Origin: Ariolimax columbianus
Lineage: Eukaryota; Mollusca; Gastropoda; Stylommatophora; Arionidae
Reading direction: 5' to 3'
Assembly (NCBI GenBank): GCA_036924085.1
Contig: JAVGWX010000018.1
Coordinates: 24,942,563-25,006,562, forward strand
Length of the DNA stretch: 64,000 bases
How positions within the stretch are numbered: the first letter of the stretch is position 1; every line of letters starts with the position of its first letter. This document shows positions 25,102 through 35,200 of this stretch, one piece after another. Position numbers and translations under genes: made by a program. The notes beneath the pieces were generated by a model, which was given only the letters and a program-made list of their open reading frames with translations, was not told the origin of the DNA and did no database searches.

Positions 25102-25806
25102 GCGTTAAAAAAAAGTTGATGAAGAAACCAAAAAAATTGGCTGGCACAGGAAAGTGTCCTAACACCTATGCTGTTTAATATATACACCAACAATCAACCT
25201 ATAGATTCAGAGGTGACAAAATTCATATATGCCGATGATATAGCAGTAGCTGCCCGTATAGTTACTGGATGCCTAAAACCTACACTAACTGAAAAAATAT
25301 ACCCCATAATCGGCATAGCGTCACCAGAGATACGAAGAACTGTCATGTCAGAGATAGAAACAGGTAAATGAGCCAACACTCTATGTTCGGACATCGGGTG
25401 CAGCGCCCAAGACTAAAGTCAAGACGAAGTTTCTTAGAGTCAACCCAGCCTCTACAGACTAGTCTAGGAAATCAATGCACCGAAAGTTGGAAACAGCTGA
25501 CACAGGTTCCCTTGATCGAGTTATGGGAAAACCTGCGCCTGGACATCTCTTGCCCTACGCAACATGGAAATCACTAAATAGAATTTGGAACTGGTGTATC
25601 ACGATGCAGGAAAAACCAGAAAAGATGGGGATACAGGGATGATGAAACATGCGAATGTGGAATAACACAAGACTAGGACCATCTGATGATCTGCCAAAAC
25701 CTCCCGGAGACTTGTAGCATGGATGACCTGCTGAGTACCAGTGACTGCAATTCACATGGCTGAATACTGGAAGAATGATGTGTGACGCAGTGCACGGAAA
25801 GTAAGT
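25102..25806 (+). mobile_element. LINE R, internally deleted, inserted in SINE A
   Basis: It is flanked by AGCAGGCATT at 25092-25101 and 25807-25816. It reads MLFNIYTNNQP, then FIYADDIAVAAR (RT catalytic motif), then jumps to VTGCLKPTLTEKIYPIIGI of the thumb, and ends with a RWGYRDDETCECG-type motif. Stops are present. Confidence 0.88.
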
Positions 25807-26029
25807 AGCAGGCATTTGTGGGTACTGAAGTTAGCCTTCCCTTTTCGATATCTTCCCCTTAGCCAGTCTACTGTTGCAGCCTGTTAGCCAGGATCACCGC
25901 GTGGAGGCGTAGTAGGGTCTTGGCAGCTACGGTTCGCTGGTCCAGACGCTACCAATCAACTTTGGGTTGCTGACCACTGCAGCTCATGTACTGCTCAGCA
26001 TCTTGATCCCTATTGGTCTGTTCAAAGTG

Positions 26030-27110
26030 TAGTGATGCAGATTCTGCATGTTTTATGCAACTTTCTACTTCCGTGTCCAAGTACAACGTTATACAGTACA
26101 CATCCAGTATTCAGCGACATGCATTTGCTTGTCATTTGCATACAGCATGTCGCACCTATTTGTATGTTTCCTGAAGGTTGGGGTAGGTCATCAAGTGGTT
26201 CGGGTCCTGTATTGCGCCACAACCACATGTGTCATCATCTGTGTATCCCCATTGTTTCATATTCCTCTTAACTTAACGTCTTTATACTGGTTTACAAGAC
26301 TCTGCAAAGTATGTATACAGCCAGTTTAATTTACATTACCTTGCTCTAAAATCTATGAGCATACAATTTATTCTTAGGTGCATTAATTGTCCCTGCCTCC
26401 ACTATCTCCTGTGGCAATGCATTCCCTACTCTCTGACTAAAAAAATATTTCCTAATATCTAATCTGGACCTCTCAAGTTAATTTGTAGCTATGCCCTCCT
26501 GTTCTTGTGGGCACCGTGATACATCAGTTCGGAGTCTGTTCAGTTGCTTTCATGATGTGTATGATTGAGGATGTCCAGAGGCAGATTCCTCGTGAAGTTC
26601 AATCTCTGGGGCCTGCATCAATTCATGCATCCTCCGATTTGCGACTTTCAGGGTTTATGTGTATGGGCTGTGCTGATTTTTGAAAACTACGAGTATGTGG
26701 ATTTGAGTCTTTGTGCTCTGTGCCTGATGTCCAAACATTGGGTGCACTGGGTCGTGCTCCTGTTTTTCTTGTTCGATTTCTGCTGCGACTTCTTCAAATC
26801 TCGGGTTGGTTATACCAATAATGGGGTATATTTTATCAACGGGGGTGGGTTTTAGGCACCCTGATACTATCCAACTCGTCTTATTTATTGCTGTATCAAC
26901 TAGTTTCGCATGGGCAGATTTTTTCAAGACTGGCGCAACGTATTCAGCTACAGAAAAACACACGGCAAGTGTAGATGTCCAAAGACTGATGGTTGTCTCT
27001 CCCACCCCCACCCTCCACGTTGCGTCGATCAGTTTTCGGATGATATTATTTCTTGCGTGTATCTTACGCTTTGTTTACTGGCAGTTTACATGATGTAAAA
27101 AGAGTGGTTC
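26030..27110 (-). mobile_element. LINE R, split by CR1
   Basis: On -, 27100-26655 reads SVAEYVAPVLKKSAHAKLVD and then SGCLKPTPVDKIYPIIGITN, homologous to the + strand LINE R at 25102. It continues to a degenerate 3' part at 26269-26030. A CR1 end interrupts it at 26270-26510. A sister copy without the CR1 lies at 32690-33295. Confidence 0.88.
26270..26510 (-). mobile_element. CR1-like LINE 3' end with no target duplication
   Basis: The empty site in the sister LINE R copy at 32880-32915 (ATTCCTCTT joined to GCACCGTGATAC) fixes the borders. No bases are duplicated. The tail is again of TTAAG type. Confidence 0.9.
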
Positions 27111-27299
27111 AAGTATTCATTGTTATAGATGGGTAAACTGGCTCAGGCTAAGACCAGGTAAGATAGAAATAGTCCATGATGTGCTCAATAGATAACACTA
27201 TGAACATGACTAACATAGATACAAAAACAGAAACAAAAAATTGTTTGCTTTAAAAGTACCAAATTTTTATTTATTTTCAAACATTTTTTTCCTGATTAC

Positions 27300-27590
27300 T
27301 AACAAAACGATCAGAATGCATAAGTCCTAAATCATCAACCTCCAAGTCTGTCTGTCTACCGTCTTCACTAACATAGCCCACAACAATCCAGCTTTCCTTG
27401 TGTTAGTTCTCTTCTACAAGTATGTTGCGGTCTGCCCCATCTCCTCTTACCCCTTGTGTTCTAGAACAGTGTCTGTCTTGTAATGTAATCTGGCTCTTTT
27501 CACAAAGTATGCCTTGCCAAGGGCCAATGAATTCTCTTTGTGTCATCTTCCATTTATGTCTAGATCTTTCAAGCAGGCCGACCAACAATA
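27300..27590 (-). other. Unassigned stretch with partial coding look
   Basis: The - strand is open for about 90 codons (GLLERSRHKWKMTQREF, then VRGDGADRNILVEE). I do not recognise it. The alternative frame also has runs of plausible residues, so an old, frameshifted coding sequence is possible. Confidence 0.2.
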
Positions 27591-27629
27591 ATTCATTTTA
27601 AAAACCAAAAAATTAATAAACACAGCAAC

Positions 27630-28432
27630 TCAACATCTTTACACTGGTTTAGAAGACTCTGCAGAGTCTGTATACAACTAGTTTCATTTACATTTCCAGG
27701 GGACAGCGTGGCCTAGTGGTTAAGTGGCACGGCTCACAAGCTGAAGGTGCTGGGTTCGATCCCCATCACAGCACCGGCCATTACCCCGGGAAGCAAACCC
27801 TTAGAATATGCAGGAAGAAGCAGACCCTTACATAAAATCATGATGAAGTCGGATGTACTGGGCCGACAGGCACAAAATAAAAACCACAGTGCAATGCACA
27901 CCGCCTTGGGGATTAGAGAAATAAGGCGAATGCAAAACAAAAAAATATTTACATTTCCTTGCTCTTAAAGCTATGTACATCCAATCTATTCTAAAATGCA
28001 TTAACTGTCCCTGCCTCCACTACTTCCTGTGGGAATGTATTCCAAGCATTCACCATTCTCTGACTAAAAAAAATATTTCCTAAAATCTAATCTGGACATT
28101 TCTTTAGTTAATTTGTCGCTGTGCCCTCTTGTTCTTGTAGGTGGCTGTATTTTGAAAAACTTGTTATAGTCTAATTTATCTGTTTCTTTGATTATCTTAT
28201 AAACCTGTATTAAGTCACATTGAATTCTTCACATTTCTAGACACCGCAAGCTGGTTTTTCTGAGTCTTTCCTCATAACTGTAATTCTGGAATCCCACTGT
28301 CAGCGTTGTCGCTCTTTTTTGTATCCTTTCCAGCGTGTTTATATCGTCTCTACGATAAGAACAACACCTGTACACTGTATTCCAATCTAGGTCTAACTAC
28401 AGTTTGACTATCACTTCCTTGCTATTATGAAA
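27630..28432 (-). mobile_element. CR1-like LINE 3' part, split by SINE T
   Basis: It starts with the reversed 3' tail (near CAACATCTTTACACTGG) and covers the region homologous to about 47740-48240. It is frameshifted and ends near 28432 at a LINE E fragment. SINE T sits inside at 27698-27946. Confidence 0.88.
27698..27946 (+). mobile_element. SINE T, tRNA-derived, complete
   Basis: The head is tRNA-like: CCTAGTGGTTAAGTGGCACG in the A-box position and GGGTTCGATCCCC in the B-box position. An unrelated body follows with the core GAAGTCGGATGTACTGGGCC, then an A-rich tail. It is flanked by ATTTACATTTCC at 27686-27697 and 27947-27958. Other copies are at 46078-46299 and 49705-49968. Confidence 0.95.
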
Positions 28433-28560
28433 CCAGAGAAAGCACATGTGGCCATCACCAGTGCCAACACTAGACAAGCTCTATGGCAGTGTCGACAGCC
28501 TCAGAATGTCCGCTGCTTTCTTCGAAGTTCAAGTTGACGTCTGACAGCGTACGAAGAAGA
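28433..28560 (+). mobile_element. LINE E 3' end fragment
   Basis: CACATGTGGCCATCACCAG to the GTACGAAGAAGAAC tail matches the end of LINE E2. Its start coincides with the internal-deletion junction seen in LINE E1 (AGAGAAAGCACATGTGG). Confidence 0.8.
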
Positions 28561-28706
28561 ACAAATATGGACATGTCAACTCTAAGTAAAAATATCTCTT
28601 GACTATCCAAGACACAAGATAGTCCTCTGATAAGACAGCTAAAGACTGCACAGAGACATTATCCAGACATTATATTCAGTATCTTCCCATCTCAACAAAC
28701 TACGGA

Positions 28707-28976
28707 GGAAATTGCATACGTTTTAAAAAAAAGTTTAAACCGTTTAAATCTTATTTTCACAATGAACTACCCAAGGAAATTGCATACGTTTTAAAAAAAA
28801 GTTTAAACCGTTTAAATCTTATTTTCACAATGAACTACCCAAGGAAATTGCATACGTTTTAAAAAAAAGTTTAAACCGTTTAAATCTTATTTTCACAATG
28901 AACTACCCAAGGAAATTGCATACGTTTTAAAAAAAAGTTTAAACCGTTTAAATCTTATTTTCACAATGAACTACAG
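28707..28976. repeat. 68-bp tandem repeat, four near-identical copies
   Basis: Units start GGAAATTGCATACG at 28707, 28775, 28843 and 28911 and are virtually identical. Each contains GTTTAAACCGTTTAAA, a near-palindrome. The array ends 30 bp beyond the MRPL32 stop on the - strand and is probably in its 3' UTR or just downstream. Confidence 0.95.
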
Positions 28977-29006
28977 AACCATCTCATTTTCACAAATTGC
29001 CTAGGA

Positions 29007-29209
29007 TCATGATCCTGTCTTAATTAGAAGATTTTTTGAAAACCAGCTTGGCCGTGGCTTTTTCATATTAACAAGAAACTTGTTGTCTGAACCTTTCTCA
29101 TCATCATAAACAAATTCCACCTCTGTCCTCGGAGTATTGAATTCCAAGTCCTCACCCATCTTTGCCTGCATCTCTTTAGTTTCTGTCTGCACTTTTTTAT
29201 AACAATTTG
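29007..29209 (-). CDS. MRPL32: MRPL32 exon 3
   Basis: The acceptor is GTCAACAG. CA completes Ala119 and the exon continues NCYKKVQTETKEMQ, including the fourth zinc cysteine, to TGA at 29009-29007. Confidence 0.95.
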
Positions 29210-32200
29210 CTGTTGACGAAAAATAATTTATCATTTTACATAATTTGTAAAAAAAAACATATAAAAAAGTTGTTCATAATCAGGAGCCCAAGTTGCAGAA
29301 CTGTAGCTTTCCAGCATAAAGGTAAAGGTCAGTCCCATGGCAACAATTGCCTCCAGGGATGAAGATAACTCTTCATGTACTAAGCCGCAGCCTATGTGAG
29401 GTGGGATTGGCTAGTTCCCCTCCTTACTGTTTTTACCTTCCCCAACTCATACGTCAGGTACACATTTACAGCTGGGTCGACTGAAGGAGCAGTTGTACTA
29501 GGCATGAACCACGGCTAGGATTTTTGTCTATCCGTTTGTGATCTCGAATCCTGGCAAGCTGTAATCCCAGTCTAGCAAGCCAGCTCACTGCGACTAGGCT
29601 ACACGCTACACTGTAGCATACACTGCCTTTGATGTATTGAACGCCTAATTTTAAGTAGCAGTGAAGGCCCCAATTTCTAGTACCGGTATATCTTCTTCAC
29701 CCATTTCCTTAGAACGAGTTTTTCAATCATTTATTCCTGTACCAAAAAAAAACAGAGGTCCTGTACCAACCAGTACCAGGCATGCCGTACACAAAACCAG
29801 AGACTACAGTCAGACGTTGAATGCCGTAGACAAATTCACATATCTGGGCAGCATGCTGTCGAGATCTGTCAGCCTAGACGATGAGGTGGCAAGCAGAATA
29901 GCAAAGGCCAGCACAGCCTTTGGTAGAATGCGCTCGATGGTCTGGGCACGTCGTGGCATCAGCGTCAAGACCAAACTCAAAGTCTACCGTGCAACCATCA
30001 TTCCAACCCTACTATACGCTTGCGAAAGCTGGACTGTATACTCTGGACATGCAAGGAGGTTAAACCACTTCCACACAGGTTGCCGGAGGCGAATATTCCA
30101 CATCCGATGGCAAGATCGTGTCACTGACACCGAGGTTCTCTCGAGGGCTAACATGCCCAGCATCCATGCACTGCTAGAAAAAGCACGACTAGGATGGGCC
30201 GGACACCTCGTCCGTATGTCAGACGAGCGGCTCCCAAAGAAGCTTCTCTACGGCGAGCTGAGAGAGGGATGGCGCGAGAGAGGGCGCCCAAAGAAACGTT
30301 TTAAAGACGGTCTGAAGGACTCACTAAAAATTTGCCAGATAGACATCGACACCTGGGAATGTCTTGCGAAAAACAGATCTGACTGGAGAAGCGCAGTCAA
30401 ATCGGGTGTAGCTGCCGGTGAAGACGACCGTGTTGTGAAAGCCCAGAGCAGACGCGAAATGCGGAAATCCCGAGCAGCGGGAACACCATCCCCTTCTACA
30501 AACCTTGTGTGCCCGATATGTAGCAGATGTTTTCGTGCTCGCATTGGCCTGTTCAGCCACATGCGCACCCACACCCAACATGGAAATCTGTGACAAGGAT
30601 GATGTCGGCGGTCCTCATCGACAACGATGGACAGCTATTATTATTCCTGTACCATTAATTGGCAAACATATACAAAAACAAAGGTGATAGATGTTATTGT
30701 AATAATTTCTTCTTCTTCTGTTGCATTCTCAATTTCCCGCTACCAAACCCTGAACAGGGCTTTGCAAGTAGCAGGATGTAGTCCGGAGAACGGAATGCAT
30801 TGTGTTTACAGCTTGGCTGTGATATTTGCACCTTTTGATCCAACACATCTGTCTTCGGCAGGATTGTAATAACTATCAAGTTGTCTCTCTGCCCAGTGTT
30901 GTAGGTAAAGTCTTCCCCAGAGTAATCTTACTACAGCTACAGAAATTGGCTGAGCGTATGTATCAGTAGTCACAGTGTGGATTCAGGTCTGCAAGATCAG
31001 CGATCAACATAATTTTCTCTCTTCGACAACATCAGGAAAAGCCATGTGAACAAAACAAGCCCTTCATTGATCTGACAAAGGTATTTCTTCTTCTTCTTCT
31101 GCATTCGTTCTCAATCTCCCGCTGCCAAACCCTGAAAGGGCTTAAGTAGCAGAATGTAGTCCAGAGAACGGAATGCGTTGTGTCGTAGTTTACAGTTTGA
31201 CTGCGATATTTGCACCTTTCGATCCAATACATCTGACTTCAGCAAGCATTTCTTTAGTACCGGGTTAGCATTCCCTCTTCGATCCCTTCTCCTTAGCCAG
31301 TCTGCCCTGCTGCAGTCTGTTATCCAGGATCACCGCGTGGAGGTGTAGAAGGGTCTTGGCAGCTTTGGTTCGCTGGCCCTGATGCTAGCAGTCAGCTATG
31401 AGTTGCTGACCACTGCAGCTCATGCGCTGCTCAGCATCTTCATCCCACAAAGGTATTTGATTTGGTTAGTAGGGATGGACTCTTCAAAATCATCTCTAAA
31501 ATGGGCTGTCAAAAAAACTGCTATGACTAATAATATCATATCATAATATCATTTCATGAGGGTATGACAGGTACATGTCCAATGTGATGGTAGCATATCA
31601 CAACCATTTAGTATTCGAAGTGGTATTAAGCAGGACTGTTTTGGCAGTGGCACTGTTCGGAATCTTCTTTGCTCTGTTACTGAAGCACACATTTAGTAAA
31701 GCAAATGAAGGAATCTGCCTTCACACTAGGTCGGATGTTTAATCTTGCAAGGCTCAAGACCAAAACGAGGATCAGGGAGATCACCATCAGGGACTTCGCT
31801 GTAGCTTTCCTCACATCCTGAGTGTGCTGATAAAGGTGGACCGGGGTCCTCCAATCAGTTGTGCTATGCTTGACTTTATCTGTGTGTCGATCCCTCACAC
31901 CATTAGCCAGGCTACCATGAAAACAGTCCATTTCCAGGGACGGCTACGAAGAAGCCAAGGTGAGGGTCTTGGCCAGTATGTTTTGCCTGACCTGTCTAAT
32001 GTGCCTGATCTGTATATTTTGCCTGACCAGATGTTAGTCTTCCTCCCCACTCTTGATGGGTTAGACCACACTGTCTGTCACCTCTTATGACATGCTCTGA
32101 ATGTGAACGTTGTTCTATTTTCATTTCTGTTTCACACCCCTCCTTGAAGCCACCGTTGTTAAATGAACACAATGAGTAAGTTTACTCTTTTGTGCGTCCT

Positions 32201-35200
32201 GAAAAAGACTTGAAGTGGCGGATTGTAGTAGCTTTCCTCACATACCGAGCATACTGATAAAGGTAGGCAGCGGTCCTCCGCTTGGCTTTATTTGTGCTGC
32301 ACTCGCTACTACGGGGATCACATCGATCCACATCTCGTCAGCCAGGCTGCCTTGAAAACAGCTTGTTTCCAGGGAATGCTACATAATGAGAGATTATGGT
32401 CTTGGTCAGTGTATTAAACCTGACTCGACATCCTGGTCAGTATGTTGTGCCTGACTGAACTAACATCTCAGTTCCCCGCAATTTCTAGTGTATCACCATT
32501 ATTAATTATTCGTCTAGAACATAGGTCTGCAATAGATCTTCTCAATCTGTTCCTATTCTTCGCGGTCCTGTTGAGTTCTGGCCACAAGACCCAAATTGAA
32601 CTGACTTCCTCCAGAACCATTTTTCCCCAAGCATGTGCCTTTGCCGTCCCACTCATCTCTTTCCCTGTGGACTTCAATCCAGTGCATGTCTGGTTATGCT
32701 ATCCAGTTTCTTACTTACTTACCATGTCCAAGAACCATGTTATACAGTATACATCCAGTATTCAGCGACATGGATTGCCTTGTCATTTGCCTCCAGCACA
32801 TTGCACCTATTGCATGTTTCCTAGAGGTTGGGGCAGGTCATCAGGGTCCTGTATTCACATGTGTCATCATCTGTGTACTCCAATCATTTCATATTCCTCT
32901 TGCACCGTGATACACTAGACTGAATTCTGTTAGCGACTTCCATGGTGTATATGGTAAATGATGTCCATTTGGCAGATTCTTCCTGAAGTTCCATCTCTGG
33001 TGGCTGCATCAATTCGTGTCATATCTCAATACAGCAACTTTTAAGGTTTGTCTGTATTGATTTTAGGAAGCTATATCTGGATTTGAGTCTTGTGCTCTGT
33101 ACCTGATGTCCAAACATTGGGTGCCTTGGGTCATGCTCCTGTTTTTCTTGTTCGATTTCTGCTGCGATGCTTCTATGAATCTCGGGTAGTTTGATGGGGG
33201 AGGGTTTTAGGCACCCTGATACTAACAGAACCGCCTCATTTATTGCTGTGTCAACTAGTTTCGCATGCGCAGAGTTTTTCCAGCATGTGTCCTATCTGAG
33301 TGTGTCCTATCCATCCCCGATTTTTCTCCCCAATATCCTGCTGTATTGGTTGTTGTCACATTCAATCCCACAGATCTGTATTTGCGATTACCTCTGGCCA
33401 TCTGGCATGAAGTATGTGATATCTGTGCCTTTAGACCCAGCCCATCCAATTTCAGTTGGCTTTTTGTGTACCAAGTTTGTCTTCCCTCTGCGACCTCTCT
33501 CCCTTAGATAAACTACACTAGTGCAGCCTGTTTCCGGGTCACCACTTTGAGGTGGAATATAGTCTTTAGGGTCTCAAGGTAAGGTGTCCACCTCGGGTGC
33601 CAGAGGTCGCAAGTTCGAATTACAGTGAAGACCGGAATTTTTTTCACGTGGATCTTCTGGTTAAAATTACCCTGATCTCTGGGGTAGTGAGATCGGACTC
33701 TAGTGTTCAGCCCATTAAAAATCCCTTGACAGTTGGAAATCGAAAAGAGTAGGCTTAAAGGCCTCTGCCCAGTGAAAATTCTACCTAAAAATCTGCCCAA
33801 AAAGTTATTTTTACCTTTCCCCAGGTGGTTTGTTAAGAGCAGCTATACATGGCACCTAACTGTCTGCGGGTCTACTTAGCTCTAATGTTTGTCTATTAAA
33901 CCACCCTCCAAGAAAACGGGTTGTATACAGACTCTATAGTTTTCTAAACCAGTATAAAGATGTTAAGTTAAATATGGTTCACTGACCCTGAAACAAGCAG
34001 CCTGCTATGAGTCGCTGGCAATTCATTCCCTAATGAGTCTCAAGGTGTAGTGTGGTTCTAGTATTTGTCCCGAGTAAGGAATACAGGGATCCACACTGGG
34101 ATGCCTATAACTCGGCCAATCCATTTTTATGTGCAGTGTAAGCCCACCAAACACATTATGTCAACAATCTATCGTTTTAGCTCTAATATAAGCATATGGC
34201 CACTACTGTGGCTGGCCTCATTGTAGAAAGCCTGTAACTCAGCAATATTTTCTCTGGTAGGGATGGTTTCTGTGGTAATTTTGCTGTTCAGAATGAGACT
34301 GCCAGCCCAGAATACATCCTACCTGAATACTTTTAGTTGCCTTTTATAACATGCAAAGGTAAGGAAGACTAAGCAAAATATACTGATCCGACATGTTAAT
34401 CAAGTTCAGGCAAAACATACTGGACAAGACCCTCGCCTTGGTTTCCCAGTAGTCCTTCCTGGAAACAAGCTGTTTTCATGACAGCATGGCTAACAAAGTG
34501 AGGGATTGACGTGATCCTTTCAGTAGTGAGCGACACACAGATGAAGCTAAGCATAGCACAACCGTCTGGAGGACCTCAGTCCACCATCATCAGCACGCTC
34601 GGGATGTGAGGAAAGCTACGACAACCTGCCACGTAACACCCTTTTTATGGCGCACAAAACAGTAACCTACTCATTTTGGGCATTCAACAACATAACATGC
34701 AAAGTATTATTTCTCCCCAGTAAGGGATGGATAAAATCTTTTTTCTCCATTTGTGTTGTACTGTACTTTACGCCTTGCAACCCAGTGCATCTGCCTTCAG
34801 CTCTAATTTTGTAATGGGTTCACTTCCCGAAGGGGTACAACATTGCTGGTTCATGAAACCAAATGCATGTAAATTCTGGTTTGTGATGGTGTCACTAACC
34901 AGCTCCGCTACGCCACGTCAACTCATTAAGGAATGCCTTCAGTATAGTAGATAAATTTATATTTACAGTGTAAGACTCATTATGCCAACACCTTATCTTT
35001 TAGCTGGGGATTCCATGGCGAAGTGGTTAAGCCGTCGGCCTCGTGATCAGGTGGTGTGGGTTTGACTCCGGACCCCGCCGTTTTTTTCACGGGTGCTTGA
35101 TGCGGAGTCCCCTGCATCTAGTAGTCGCTCCCTAGTCGTCTTGTCCATGACTTGCCACTGGGGTCGGGCGGGTCGAGATGAGAGAGTGAGGATAAAAAGT

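Larger units (their letters stand above)
24557..26015 (-). mobile_element. SINE A split twice, by a CR1 and by LINE R
   Basis: Three segments (24557-24671, 25039-25101 and 25807-26015) read as one SINE A from tail to 5' end once a CR1 (24672-25038) and LINE R (25102-25806) are removed. Confidence 0.9.

Noticed and set aside
27700..27780. A genuine tRNA gene with GGGTTCGATCCCC
   Set aside because: It has a non-tRNA body, an A-rich tail and a 12-bp target duplication, and two sister copies in the window; it is SINE T.
28700..28980. A CRISPR array
   Set aside because: The units are contiguous 68-bp repeats without unique spacers, in an animal genome.
29661..30593. A 310-residue C2H2 zinc-finger gene
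   Set aside because: It is near-identical to the 3' end of LINE H1 and flanked by a 14-bp duplication.
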